From assembly GCA_951802195.1 (NCBI GenBank), contig OX637626.1, forward strand, positions 1,178,001 to 1,242,000: a stretch of 64,000 bases of DNA, in the 5' to 3' direction. The DNA comes from Tausonia pullulans (lineage: Eukaryota; Basidiomycota; Tremellomycetes; Cystofilobasidiales; Mrakiaceae). How positions within the stretch are numbered: position 1 is the stretch's first letter; each line of letters begins with the position of its first letter. Shown in pieces: positions 10,388-22,512 of this stretch. The notes beneath the pieces are model-generated. The model was not told the DNA's origin and did not search any database. It was given only the letters and a program-made list of their open reading frames with translations. A program made the translations under genes and the position numbers.

Positions 10388-12861
10388 TACGATCCTGTCA
10401 GCCAAACATGGGGTCGAGGAAAGGAAGATCCTTCAACACTGCGCTCATAGATGGCGCTCTCTTGAACCATGATTTGGATTCGACTAATATTCCGGACCCC
10501 AGCTGAGCAGCCGATCTCGAAGGTGTGGATGGACCCCGTCCCGGAGATGACATTGTCATTGTGGCGGGGTCGACGAGAAATCAGACAGTCAGAACGCCAA
10601 AAATCCGCGCTTTGTTCCGTGACCGATTACTGCCTCACGCTGGGGCGCCACGCTTCAGGTCTCCCCATGATGTCAGGCCTCCAAGGGGCCACCCACTGAA
10701 AAATGGATAATCGCTAGGGATATGCCGCGGTTCGTGAGGGGGATTCATCAGTGAAGTTCTAAGATCTGAGGGATCTCTCGGAGAGACCTCAACAACTCAA
10801 TATCAATTCTTTCGCTTGCGCCGTGAAATCCCTCTTCGGAGAAGCGCAAGCTCACAATGGGGTCCGCTCAAAGTAATTCCAGAACACGATGAGCACCTCT
10901 CGAGATGATGGCGATTGCCGATGGTATGCTGTCTATCCTCAGTCTCACAGATGAAAAAACAAACTGGCTAGAGTCAGTTACTCTTGGCATCCACTAACCT
11001 CCAAATTTCAATGCAAAGCCACTGATACAAGACATGAGAATCGACAAACGGGTGATTCTCGCGAGAGCGACGACCAGTACGAGGCGCTCGAATCCCAGGG
11101 CAGAGATAGAGCCATCGCTTAAATATACCTAGACCGTAGCCAATTAAGATACCGTGGGAACTTCTGCCGATACGCATCCGTCCACCTATAAGGGTGATAG
11201 GAGAAGCTCGAGGAGCCGCAAGAAGCCATGGATGGTTGACGTGAGTCAGGACTATTGAGAAGGGGCTTGGATCGCGCTACGCGCGCCAATGCGGGCCACC
11301 CCCTACCGGCGCGATCTTTCGCTGCGTACCAAGAGCGCGGCGCCGGAACGCCCGTTTCTTGGGCGACGGGTGGAAAGCCTATCCTGAACCTCTCCAAAAT
11401 TGTTAAGAGACTTGGCAGAGTCCGGAGCACGAACAGCAGGCGCTGAGAGCTCCTCGAAGTAGATGCCCTGAGCTCCGAAGACCTGAAGGGGAGTTGAGGC
11501 CCAAGGCCCACATTGATCTGGTAGGCAGCTCCCGCAGGAGCAACTGTCACCGGTGCTGAGAGGCAGGGGAAGGACAGGGTTAAGGAGAGGAGAGATGAAT
11601 GGATGACGAAGAATGGCTAAGGGGAGGTAGGACGACGCGACGTGGTCACAACGGACCATTCAGTGAAAGAGGATAGGCCGACACTGGCGGGGCTATTAGG
11701 AGGGTGAGAAAACGGAACCCGAACCCAAGCTGAGACACCTCGTGCATAAAGCTCGAACCCTGAGAGCGTAGTGAGCATCGCCGGACCTTCCGGCGCGTAT
11801 TATTAGGCCCGTGGAGCAGGTCTAGAAGCGCACTGAAAGAACTTAAAAACTGGTACCGCTGGAAGTCCCCTACTCCGAGATGTGTTCCTATTACCCGGCT
11901 AGAAAGACGTCAACTCCTGCTCCCTTTCAGTGATACTTTAATGAATCTCTGCTACAGCGCTCTGAAAAAGATGCCAGTCAATGGGGCAGGAATGGACCGT
12001 GGAACTGGACGGCCGAAGATGCACCGTCAAAACAGGTCGCGCGGTTACGTCTGAATCTCCAGAGGACTTTAGGCGCATTGAAAGTTTTATTACATGCGAT
12101 TGAAGGCAGGTGGAAGAGGAAAGATCGGAACTGATGATGCTGTACTGGCGTAGATCCCGGGTGTCGCGTGTCGTTTCTCTCTTCACGTACGGATGACTCG
12201 ATTGGAAGTGGTATGATGGATCGTGGCACCGCAGAACATTCAGTCGGTCTGTCAGAAATTAATGCTAATGCGTTCCCCTCTCTGGGCGCGATAACTTGTC
12301 TGTCAGCTCGCGAGCCTCTCCAGCTGGTCCTTGTTGGGCCGCTTATGTATTATTTATTTTACCTCTCGAAATCAGTTGCTGCTCTGGTTCCCCAGTGTGA
12401 GTTTCTTTCTCCAAAGCCCAGGAAGGAAGACGTCGATGGAAAGTACAATGGCCGATATCTGCTACATGTCGGACAATTCGCTTGCCTGCTGTATCAGCGT
12501 TCAACGTCGGAGCGCTCCCAGATTTATCCCCATACGTTCTCCTCCTCACGTTGCAAGATACACGAGAAGCTGAGGAACAGGCGTCGGCGCCCGTGAGTTA
12601 TACTGTAGACAGGGACAGAAGACGGTTCCCGGGCAAGAGAGACCGTGGGTACCAGCATGTCGTAGAACGAGGGGAGCAGGGAGAGGGGATGAAGTGGGGT
12701 GGGAGGAGAACAACGACGAGGTGGGCCAGGGGTTGCTCCGTTTCCTGTGTTGCCCCTCATGCTCTTCCCCTTCCCCTTTTCTATCTCGCTCTCTCTCATA
12801 TTCATAGTGAGGCAAAAGACAGTAAAGTACACGGTATCCTATCTCAGGGATTTTTTTTAAT
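10388..12861. other. Gene-poor region
   Basis: About 2.5 kb between the tRNA/repeat cluster and the end of OAC1. Apart from the decayed paralogue at 11290-11560 I find no supported gene. Open frames are short, and local AT content is higher than in the neighbouring genes (for example 12330-12400). Confidence 0.4.
11290..11560 (-). pseudogene. Decayed paralogue of the 7443-8897 secreted-protein gene
   Basis: On the minus strand, bases near 11340-11400 match the propeptide region of the secreted-protein gene. ERFRIGFPPVA corresponds to ERFKRDLPPAA, and after a change of frame PKKRAFR and ALGTQR correspond to PKKRAFR and ALDTQDR. The DNA match around cggaacgcccgtttcttggg is clear. The frame is interrupted, no signal peptide is evident, and the exons downstream in the intact gene are not recognisable. 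It is probably a fragment of a duplicated copy. Confidence 0.55.
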
Positions 12862-14911
12862 CTACATATCCTCTCGAAGAGCCTTGGATGCCTTGTACTC
12901 CTGGTACCTGCCCATGATGATCTCGTTCGCAACTGTCCCCCGAGTCACCCATTTTATCAGCTCCCATATCCTTCTCCAGAGAGCAGCTCGAGAACTCACC
13001 AAGAGTGATAACAGTATGCGGCGCGATCCTCAGGAAATGAGCCGTCGACCCTTTGTAGAGCCCGAAGAAGCCCTCAGCCTTGATGGTCTTCCAGATACAG
13101 TCGATTGGGTTGGAGTAAAGGAGACCGCGGGTTCGACCGTTGGGGAGGATCTCGGTAGGTTCTGTGTTGAGGTGAAGGGAGGGGACAGTCAGAAGGGCGA
13201 GATAGAGTGGTTGAGAGGGAGAGGGGAGGGGCGGAGGGGGACGGGGACGGACGGTTGTAGACGCGGGTGAGGGCGGTGTCTAACGGGGAGGGGGGTTTCA
13301 GCGAATGATACGAGGTAAGGAGGCTTGAGAGATCAGATGGCTGACCGGCTGGCTGCATGACGATCTGTTGGACAGGGAGAGAGAACTGAAGGCGGTCAGA
13401 CACCCAATCCTCTGATTGGCCAGTGAGGATCAAAAGCACTGACACACTGTGTCCAAAGATGGGCAAAGAGAGTCAGCATTTTGCCTGATTTCTTCGGTAT
13501 GGTGACTAGCAACCACTCACAACGCAGATACCCGAAACACTGCTCGACATGAGGTATGTCCACGCGCTCGTCGGCGAGAACCCTTTCTCCACCAGTGCAT
13601 TCTTCGTAAAGTAGTACGACGGCAGTTGCACTGAGCTACCCATGCCCGTCCGAAGGATTGCAGCATCAATGCCGCGGAACATTCCGCGGAGACCCTCAGC
13701 TTTCCAGATGGTGCTAAGGGCATGGAAAGAGTTCTTGTAAAAGTGCTGAGCGCCGACCGGGAGGACGGGGGAGTAGGCCTGTAGAAAGATAGACAGCGGT
13801 TCAGAAGGAGGGGGAGCAAACTGAGGAGAGTGACCAGGACTGACCTGCATGCGCGCTGTAATTCGAGGCAGAGTCGGAGGAAATCAGTTTGTACCTCAAG
13901 TCTGACGGCTTTCGAGCCTACGAACCCTTGACGAGGAAGAGGGGGTTTCCAGCCGCAGCTGAAAACACATTGGTCCGTCAGCCCTCACGTTACGCAGTCA
14001 TCCTGGATGCAGCACACCGGCTCACCTCCGATGCATCCACTGCCAGCACCAGCGACGACTGAGACGAGAAGGCTCTGGTCCGTCGACGGCTTGCCGACAA
14101 GTGAAAGGATCGACTGCCTCAAAGGCTCGTAGAAACCGAGTCGGGAGCCATTAAGCGCGATCTGAGGAGCGACGCGCGCGCCGAAGATAGACAGATAGCG
14201 AACGTCAGATTGCGAGCCTTACAAGAGCGTTCATGCAAGTCAATCGCGCCCGAGCGTAGAAAGTCCAGCTCATTCTGTCGTCTCGTGTGCATGCAAACGA
14301 GTCCTTGCCCTCTGTCGTCTAATGAAGACAAAAGAGACGAAGCAACTCGCCGCGGGCAAGCGCAAGGGAAGAGGGTAAGGCGAACTGACCTGGTACGCGT
14401 ACTGTTTAAGCCAGGAGGGATCAGCCGGACGTCCTCGGGCAATCAGAAATGACAGCGAGACCCTCACCGCCGTTCCGAGTCCACGCTGGAGACCCTTGAT
14501 GCCCTCATGATGCCAGGTCTTGCGGGCGACGTCAAAGACATTGGCGTACACCTTCGGGCCGTGTGCTTTCGACAGCTCGCCCTGGAGCTGAAGACGTGTC
14601 TTGCAGACCTCGGCTGTTGAGGCGGGTCGGCGTAAGCTGAACCTTCCATTTCCAATGGTAAGCGAGAATGTAACAAACGGATATTGGCTGGTCTCCCAAT
14701 GAACAGTGAGGAAGACAAGAGGTGAGCGAGACTGTCAGTCATCGCCGCAGCTTCGGCCTTTGATAGACGGCGCTTCTTCCAGGTCATTAAGACCGAACAG
14801 CAGACACTCACAGAAGGTGACAGCCGAGCAGGCGGCGAGACCACCGCAGATGAAGGTCTCGGTTGTCGAGAGAACAGGAAGGGCGGGAGGGACGGAGGAT
14901 GATGCGCTCAT
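12862..14911 (-). CDS. OAC1: Mitochondrial oxaloacetate/sulfate carrier
   Basis: SLC25-family inner-membrane carrier. Twelve exons all join in phase: 14911-14812, 14687-14679 (9 nt), 14613-14468, 14401-14390 (12 nt), 14161-14026, 13958-13926, 13855-13845 (11 nt), 13778-13521, 13364-13346 (19 nt), 13279-13253 (27 nt), 13161-13000 and 12932-12862. The total is 984 nt, 327 residues, the usual Oac1 length. Three carrier repeats are seen: TFICGGLAACSAVTF...EVCKTRLQLQGEL, NPLFLVK-ARMQ-AYSPVLPVGAQHFYKNSFHAL, and IVMQPADTALTRVYNQPTE, ending with STAHFLRIAPHTVITLVANEII. YAYQIALNGSRLGFYEPLR is characteristic of Oac1. The 9-nt exon is the least certain; it restores the expected length of the first signature but places its proline one residue late (SNIPEVCK). 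Confidence 0.9.
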
Positions 14912-15611
14912 GATTCGATGGCGGGCGGGTAGGAGTGAGAAACGGCGAAGGGAAGGATAGGCCGAGAGGGCGGCGAAAGGTCGCAAGAGGAGACGGAGTA
15001 TGTGTGAATGTACAAGCCTCTAGAGTTGGTCTGTGTACAGGCGAGCGAAACAAGGAAGCTGTCTCTTCGCAAGGCGAGGGAGGCTGGTGGTCGTTGGTTG
15101 CAAGGAGGACCGTGTCTTCATCCCCTCTTGCCTCCTGCAAGCGCACCCTCGGCCAAGGCCGGCGGCGCGAAGAAAGGCCGGCCGATCCTGTCCGACGCCA
15201 GCTTGCCTACCACTCTCACTTCTCTGACGACGACGACGATGGCGAAGTCTGCCGTTGATGTACACGTAAGCGAAAGGAAGGTGGTCTCTGGGAGCGTTCT
15301 GATGGTCGTCGGGCGAGGATATTGGCGCAACGCGACCTGTTGCTCGGGGGCGCTTCTGTTTCCATGTCTATCACAATAAGGCTCGCCCATGTCTTCCTCG
15401 ATCTCTTTGAGGCATGCGGATCGCATTTAGAGAGATCCCTCACTGTCGTTCTACAATTTCTTCATCCGAGCGCAGCACCGACACAGCTCTCCGCCTCCAC
15501 TCTTCTTGGCCGACGCGCGCCGGATCGAGGCTCTCGCTTCTCTCTCCTCCGTCGACCACTATCATCGGCTGCCCATCCTTCATCACCCCTACCTGCCCGC
15601 TCTCATCAGAC
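14912..15611. promoter_or_regulatory. Divergent promoter OAC1/ATG15
   Basis: Seven hundred bases between two divergently transcribed genes. It must contain both promoters. No clear TATA box; a gac trinucleotide run lies near 15227-15240. Open frames here lack protein-like features. Confidence 0.5.
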
Positions 15612-17473
15612 ATGTCCATGGTCGCCCTTCCGCTGTTACTTTCACTTCTCCTTCCCTTTGTACAGTCCTACAGCCCTTCCTCTTCGACATCATCGGTCTC
15701 AGCCGCCTCTCTCAGCGCGCCTTCGCCTGACGGCCGCCGTGCCCTGTCTCATCCGGTCTCCTCTTTCCCTTCGGCGGCAGTAGGCGATGAGGTGAACAAC
15801 ATAGTAGACAGGCCGCCCCTCACGCTCAAGGCCGCACGACGGACAATCCACCGGCCCCCGGCCCACAAGCGGGGCCGGTTTCCGCATTCGCCTCGTTGGG
15901 AACCTCCGGCGAGTGGCCTTCTAGTCCAGTCCCCGCCTCCTTCTCTTTTCTACGACAACAACGACAAAGACCCCTCTTGGGAATGGGAAGAGGCCGAGAT
16001 GATCGTTCCTGACCTCACGGACAAAATGACGGTCATGAACCTCGCAACGATAGCGAACGATGCGTATGCGAGACCAGAAGAGAAGCGGTGGAGGCCAGTG
16101 GATGAGTTTGGGCTGGTCTGTATTGCTAGCTAGAGGCAGAGGGAGGAAGCGTGCAGATAGACTGATATATTTTTTTATTCTCGGGCACAGGTGATGGACT
16201 TTGGGTGGGAAGAGGCGGTTGAGGGCGCGTTCCGAGGTGAATCTCTGGCGATCGTATCGACTCCCTCCGCTCAACGCTGCTGATGGACGATCTTGGATCT
16301 CAGGCCATGTCTTTGCGAATGGCGACAACTCAACCATCATCGTGTCGATCAAAGGAACGAGCTGGGATGGACTTGGCAGTGTGTTGTCCTCAATTGCCAC
16401 TTCTCTTCCTCCTCAATTGACATCCTTCTCCTCTCCTTCAGCCCCTGCCCCCGGCTCAACTGCGCGCCTCGACCGAGTCAACGACAACCGTCTTGCTTCG
16501 TGCTGTTGTGGCTACCTCGCTCCTACTTCCCCCAACGTCTGCACATGCTTCAAGGGCAGTCGGCTCAACAGGGAGAAGAAGGTCTGCGACCAGACCTGCG
16601 TTGAAATGTCAATGTTTGCGGAGGACTCGTACTACGTCGCTGGAGTTGTGAGTGGGCCCTCTTTTCTCTGTCTACTGCACTCACACATTCAACCGACCTC
16701 TCCTCTCCCTCGGCGAACCCAGGCCCTCATGGCCCAAGTCCTCGCTCAATATCCCTCGGCCAACATCTGGCTCACTGGCCACTCACTCGGCGGCGTCCTC
16801 GCCTCGCTCCTTGGTCTCACATTTGGGCTGCCGGCCGTGACGTTCGAGGCATTCCCGGATCGGCTGGCTGTGGAGAGGTTGAGGCTTAGAGTACCAAGGA
16901 GGAGGGAGAATAATCCGGTGACGCATGTGTTTCACACGGGGGATATGATTGTGAGTGGCCCTCTGGCTTTTGATTGCGGGCCGGGCTGATGCAGAGGTTC
17001 GTGGAAAGGCCGTTGGGAAATGTCGAGGAGCGCTTGGCTTCTGCGGTCGGGGAGGTTACGGTCCGTCGTCGTCCTCTTTTCTCTTCTTCCCTTGAGCGTT
17101 GCATGATGCCAACGCGGTTCCAACCAGCTATGGAGTCGCAGTGCAAGCAGGGTAACCTCATTGTATACGAGACAGTCGAAAAGTGGGGGTGGACTGTCGA
17201 CTACAGCGGACGGTCGCACTTCATACGATGGGTAATCGGTGAGGTTGTGCTGCGTCTCTCGATTCCTCCTTAGTATGCTGATGAGAGAACGATGCCGACA
17301 GACAATGTTTACTCCAAGGTCGGTCTGAGGGGCAACGACACGAACGAAAGAAGGCAGACTGGCTGACTGGCTCTTCTGCTGTCTCAGGATTGGAACAACG
17401 GCGAGACCGAAGGTCCCGAGGTACGATGCCATCTCCCTTTCCTCCTGACGATCGCATGCAGCCCATCCACTGA
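15612..17473 (+). CDS. ATG15: Autophagic-body lipase Atg15
   Basis: Vacuolar phospholipase that lyses autophagic bodies. Ten exons join in phase: 15612-16115, 16191-16236, 16304-16378, 16442-16647, 16723-16950, 16997-17054, 17128-17238, 17302-17318 (17 nt), 17388-17420 and 17462-17473 (12 nt), giving 429 residues. A hydrophobic N-terminal segment (residues 3-17) is the signal anchor that routes Atg15 through the ER/MVB. Landmarks: DLTDKMTVMNLATIANDAY, GHVFANGDNSTIIVSIKGT, SCCCGYL...VCTCFKG, KVCDQTCVEMSMFAEDSYY, the lipase elbow LTGHSLGG with nucleophile Ser, and GLPAVTFEAF. It is intron-dense; the 63-nt intron at 16379 is open in frame. The C-terminus ends shortly after DWNNGETEGPE, without the Cys-rich tail found in some homologues. 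Confidence 0.92.
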
Positions 17474-17922
17474 AGACACATGGCGCGCACATCAGGGGCG
17501 AGGCCGTGACTGGACTGACGTCCCTCGGGTGACGGGCGAGCGAGAAGACTGCGTTGACTGCGCTGACTGGAAGTTTGTCTGATGATGATCGGGTGTTGCA
17601 CGCCGGATTGTAAATCAACATGACATACGTGGCTCGATCGAGGGAAAGTGTCAGGAGAAGGAAAGCCGCTCCCCCGCACTTGTTGACGTCGACGACGCGC
17701 TGTCGCCAGGCGTGGGGGAATGAATCATCAGTCGCCGGCATTGGCCTAGTCCTCCGACGGGAGCGAACGCGCGTCAGTGAAATGAGGTCCAGTGAGTTGG
17801 AATGAGCGCTGTTTGGGGAGCAAGCAAGGCGGGGGACCGGGAGGCCTTCGACTTGGCCCCAATGACCTCCACCACCCACCAACAAGCTTCCCTTTCCGCC
17901 ATCGACAACGCACGCGAGTGAG
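17474..17922. other. Intergenic region ATG15-DOA1
   Basis: About 450 bases between co-directional genes, with no supported coding content. It contains the promoter of the DOA1-like gene that starts at 17923. Confidence 0.5.
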
Positions 17923-20900
17923 ATGATCCCAGACACTATCACGGCCGCGTTCAAGTACTCGTGCGCTCTCGAGGTACGCCGCCAGTCTATGAATCAGCGC
18001 GATGGGTATATCCCTTTGGCGTCCACGCCATCGGGTTCCGATCGGCTTCCCGTTGGGGTGTACCCTGCGCTTGTCATCCACAGATGGCTGATACAAGGAT
18101 GCCCTGGAAGGGCTTGCTTGCCCATCTGAGATCTGAGGGCGAGGAGTCAGCAGTCGCAGGGACTTTCGGCTGGTCGTGCGAGTGACCGACCTCCCGGCGT
18201 TTGCTCCTTCTTACCCCTCGGACGCGAGAGAGGGATTGCTACAGGCGGATGCTAGTCCAACCTGACAGACCTAAAGCAAGACTGACAATCTATCCCTCTC
18301 ATCCTCTATCCAGTCGCACGAGGCAGACGTCAAGGCTGTCCATGCACCGCGAGACGACCTGCTCATCACCGGGTCGCGAGATTCGAGTGTTTGGTCCGTC
18401 GCTCTTGATCACTTGCCTTCCATGTGCTCTTGATAAGCCTACTAACGCGATTATGCGTCTATGGTCCTGCGGGAATACAGCACCTGGGGTCGAGATGGTC
18501 CCAAGGAGAGAGAGGTCCGTTTGCATTCACCTTCTTCTCCCTCTCCTTCCCTCTTCATTTCTATAGACTGACAGGCCGTTCTCTAGTTCCACATGACTGG
18601 CGTTGGCCTCGGGCACGGCTCCTACGTCAACAGCGTCACCTATATCCACCCAACGCGAGCCCACCCTCATGGTGAGACTTGCGGACGCTCTCGCAGACGG
18701 ACTTGGCCACATGAGCTTGGCCCCTTCCCTTGCCTTCCCGCTGACGCGTCCGCCTGTCACTCTCGTACCGTACCTTTGCCACTTAGGCCTCGTGGCTTCC
18801 GGATCGCTCTCTTCTCTCATCCTCATTCACGAGGGTCCGTCGAGCGGCGCCTGGGCGTCCGCTATCGACGGCGAGGAGGGCCGGACGCCCGGCAGCGAGG
18901 AGTCACGGCCTAGCGAGACGCCGATCCACACGCTCGTCGGTGAGTGGCGTAACGACCCGCCCTTTACGTTGATGTACGCAGCCGATGAATCTCTCTCCTT
19001 GTTTTCCCTGCAGGACACAGCCACAACGTCTGCTCCCTCTCGGTCTCTGCATCGCCTTACATTTGGACATCCATCCCCGTCCCCTCGGCCCCAGCATCCT
19101 CCACGACATCCACATCCTCCTCACCCGCTTTCAAGTCCAAGAAACTCCCTCGCTCACGCCCGAACTCGTCCTCATCCTCCATCTCCAGCTTCGGAGCAGG
19201 CGGCAGTGGTACTACGTCAATGCACTTCTCGTCGGTGGGAGCTGCTTCGTCAGCCTCAACCCCGGCGTCGCTGCCTTCCGGGCTTTCTACGACGGCTGCG
19301 CCCAAACGACCCCCGATTAGGTCCGCGACGCCAGTGTGGGTGGGCGCGGAAAATGGCGAGCCGCTCGATCAGCTCATGATTAGTACGAGCTGGGACTGCA
19401 CGGCGCGGGTTTGGAGTTGCTCGACGTGGGAGGAAAAGCTGGTACTCCGGGGACACAAGGAGGCCGTTTGGGCTGGGGTCGTCGTCGAGGGCAAGGACTG
19501 TGGGCGAAAGGACGGTGATCGGACATTCCTCACAGGTGCGCTCGCTCATTGTGGTTCTCATTTAGCTGCGCTCAAGAACTGACGAAGATGGCGATTCAGG
19601 TTCGGCCGACAAGCTCATCATCCACTGGGACGCTGACGGCAAGCCAATCCGCAACTTCAAGGGCAGTACCAGCTGCGTCCGCGGGATCGTCGTCCTACCG
19701 AATGAGCAGTTCGCGTCGTGCTCCAACGACGGCAACATTCACATTTGGTCATTCGAAGGCGAGACGCTGGCGATCCTGACGGGTCACACATGTGCGTCTG
19801 CCATATCGGATGTGGAAGTACTAGAAACTAACGGGGTATTCAATAGCTTTTATTTACTCAATTTGCTTGTTGCCGGACGGCGATATTGCGTCCAGCGGAG
19901 AGGACCACAGCGTCCGCATCTGGAGAAGTGAGCATCCAATCTATGTCCAACCTTGAGGCTTGCTTACGCACTGATCACCGGTTCAATCCGCCCTCCCAGA
20001 CGGCAAGCAGGTGTGTTTCACCCTTTCTCGTCCTGCCGTGTTGTCATTGCGCTTCTGCTGGCCAGTCTTGACTCCCCATTGCCATCCAGATCCAAACGAT
20101 CCTCCACCCGGCCATCTCGGTCTGGTCCGTTGCGGCTCTCCCAAACGGCGACATTCTCACGGGTGCCAGCGACAATCAAGCCCGCATTTTCACGCGAAAC
20201 AAGGCTCGCCAAGCGGACCGGGATCTGTGTAGGGTAAGGGATCAATGCACGGCATGACATTGTCTATAAACGGCCTGACTTTTCCTTTGTCTTTGGGTTT
20301 GAACACGGTTAGGCGTACGAGGAAGCCGTGACAGACGCGGTCAAGACACCTGCTACGGAAGACGAAGCCGCCCTCTCGAGCGCGTCTGCGTTCAGGCTTT
20401 CCGTTGATGTCGCCGATGATGAGCCACCGCTCCAGCTCGACTTCAATATCAACGGTAACGTCCCCCTTTTAGCAGTTCTTTAAGTAATGTGCTGATTTCC
20501 TCTTTCTCTCTTTGAATCAGACGAACCTCGACAGGCCGCATCGGACTTCGTCGCAAGTCACAAGCTTCCACCGATGTATGTCGATCAGATCGAGGGCTTC
20601 TTAAAGAACCAGATCACGCTCGCGAGCAGTCCGGCCCCGGTGCTTGCTTACGAGGAGAGTGGGCTCCCTGGTACGTTGGTGGCCTTCGATATACATCGAA
20701 GGGGCACTGAACTGACGAGCCTTCGATCTCTAGGGATCCATTCTCTGGACACGAGCGGTTCACCGGCGCCGGATTTGGCGAGAGGAGCTTCGATGGAGAC
20801 AGGCTCGTCCGCGAGTAAGGTGGTTGCGAGAGCCGAAGAGGAAGAGGAAGGCAAAGACGAAGACGATGAGAGCGAGGACGAGGTGCGTTTAGAGGCTCAA

Positions 20901-22512
20901 CTGCAAGGCTCTTCCTCATCGCTCATTCCCATTCAGGACCCATCGTCTCCCTTTCGGTTGTCCGAGGATGACCGGACGCTCGCTGGCCTTGCCCAGCTCC
21001 TGAAAAAGAACAAATGTCAGTTCGCTGGCCTGTGCTGTTTAGCGCACTTTTCTCTGACGCCTTTTTCCCCAGTCAAGAACATCTGTGTCCTAGCCGGTGC
21101 AGGAATCTCGACGAGCGCCGGCATACCTGATTTCCGCTCGCCCGAAACGGGACTCTGTGAGTCATCATGGGTCCTGCTTAGTTATGGACCGAGCTGATGT
21201 CTTCTCTGCTAGACGCCAATCTCGAAAAGTACCAGCTTCCTTTCCCCGAAGCAATATTTGAGCTCGAATTCTTCAAGAACAAGCCTGAGCCGTTCTTTGA
21301 GGTTCGTTATATCGGGTTTGAACCCAAAGGAAAGATGCTGACCTTTGCTTTCTTTCCTGCAGCTGGCCAAGGAGCTCTATCCGGGCAAGTACCTCCCAAC
21401 ACGTACGTTTAATCTCGTCTTCACTCGCTTCTGCTGACCTGGCTCTACGGCTGACGAGGGAGCTGTCATCTGCCAGCAACGCACTACTTCTTCCGCCTCC
21501 TGCACAAGCACGGCATCCTCCGCCGGGTTTTCACCCAGAATATTGACACCCTCGAGCGAATCGCCGGCCTGCCGCCTTCGGTCATCGTTGAGGCGCATGG
21601 CAGCTTCGCTAATGCGCGGTGCATCTCGTAGGTTGTCTACTGCCCTTGCACGACCGTATCCAGCTGATCCATTTCTATCCTTGTCTTTATAAAGGTGCCG
21701 CCATGTTGCCGACCAAGACTGGGTCAAGGCTCAGATCCTTGAGGGCGCAATCCCTCGCTGCCAACAGCCTTGCTGCAAGAATGCCAGTCGCGCCTTTGTT
21801 AAGCCGGACATCGTCTTCTTCGGCGTGAGTTCTGCTTCCCTCGTCCTCCAGGTTGGTTATCGGCTGACTAGAAGAGGCGTACACAGGAGAGCCTTCCGAA
21901 ACGCTTCTTCGAGCTCATGTCAGACCTCTCTGACTGCGATCTACTCATCGTCCTCGGCACATCGCTCAAAGTCCATGTGCGTCTCTTCCCGCCCGCCCGC
22001 TATCTATATTCCACTTCCATCATAATATCTCGATTGACGACCTCTCTCTCAGCCCTTTGCCTCCCTGATCGACCGCGTACCGTCTTGGGTCCCTCGTCTC
22101 CTCATCAATGCCGAGCTCGTCGGCGAGGCCGAGTACTCCGGCTCGCTCGAAGGCTTCGAGTTTGACCGACATGCAGGCAAGGGAGGTCGCGATGTCGTGG
22201 CTCTTGGGAGGATCGACGACCGGATCCGCGAGCTGGCAAAGGCGGTCGGATGGGAGGTGCGTTTTTTGGGCGCGTTGGCGCATGCATTCCCAGAGTCCCC
22301 TGCGAGAAGGAGGGATTACCTGATTGACGCCGGCTGGTTATCCCCGTCTTCTTCGTTTTTCCGTATAGGACGAGCTCGACGAACTTGTCAAGGAGCACCA
22401 GGCGCATCTCCTCACGCTCTGGAGCGAGGACAACGGTGATGTCCGGCGGAAGCTCGCCGAGGAGGAGCGGGAGCTGGCAGAGAAACTTGAGGCGGTGTTG
22501 TTGGAAAACTGA
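17923..22512 (+). CDS. Predicted fusion: DOA1/UFD3 WD40-PFU joined to HST2/SIRT2-type sirtuin
   Basis: Exons start 17923-17973 and 18314-18388. The first half is a Doa1/PLAA WD40 propeller: GSRDSS, MRLWSC, STSWDCTARVWSC, GSADKLIIHWDADGK, ASCSNDGNIHIWSFEG, ASSGEDHSVRIW and TGASDNQARIF. A PFU ubiquitin-binding domain follows (PLQLDFNINDEPRQAASDFV, then MYVDQIEGFLKNQI, about 20430-20630). The PUL domain that should come next, which binds Cdc48, is absent. The frame continues through an acidic linker (EEEEEGKDEDDESEDE) into a class I sirtuin: GAGISTSAGIPDFRSPETGL, TQNIDTLERIAG, catalytic His in EAHGSFA, Cys pairs CISC and CQQPCC, FFGE-DLPKRF, GTSLKVHPFASL. No stop in the linker frame, and splice phases match. 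An internal ATG at 20793 could give a separate sirtuin, but the DOA1 part would then still lack its own stop. Domain calls are firm; one mRNA is inference. Confidence 0.75.

Noticed and set aside
12482-13270. 262-codon plus-strand open frame
   Set aside because: It runs antisense over the last five OAC1 exons and introns and has no recognisable domain.
14575-14590. Possible one-base frameshift in OAC1 at the LQLQGEL region
   Set aside because: Rechecking the bases shows three G residues, not four; the frame is continuous and the exon has the right length.
20793-22512. Independent sirtuin gene starting at the ATG at 20793
   Set aside because: Possible, but then the upstream DOA1 frame has no stop and would still read into it; the single fused reading explains all splice phases. 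Kept as the main alternative.
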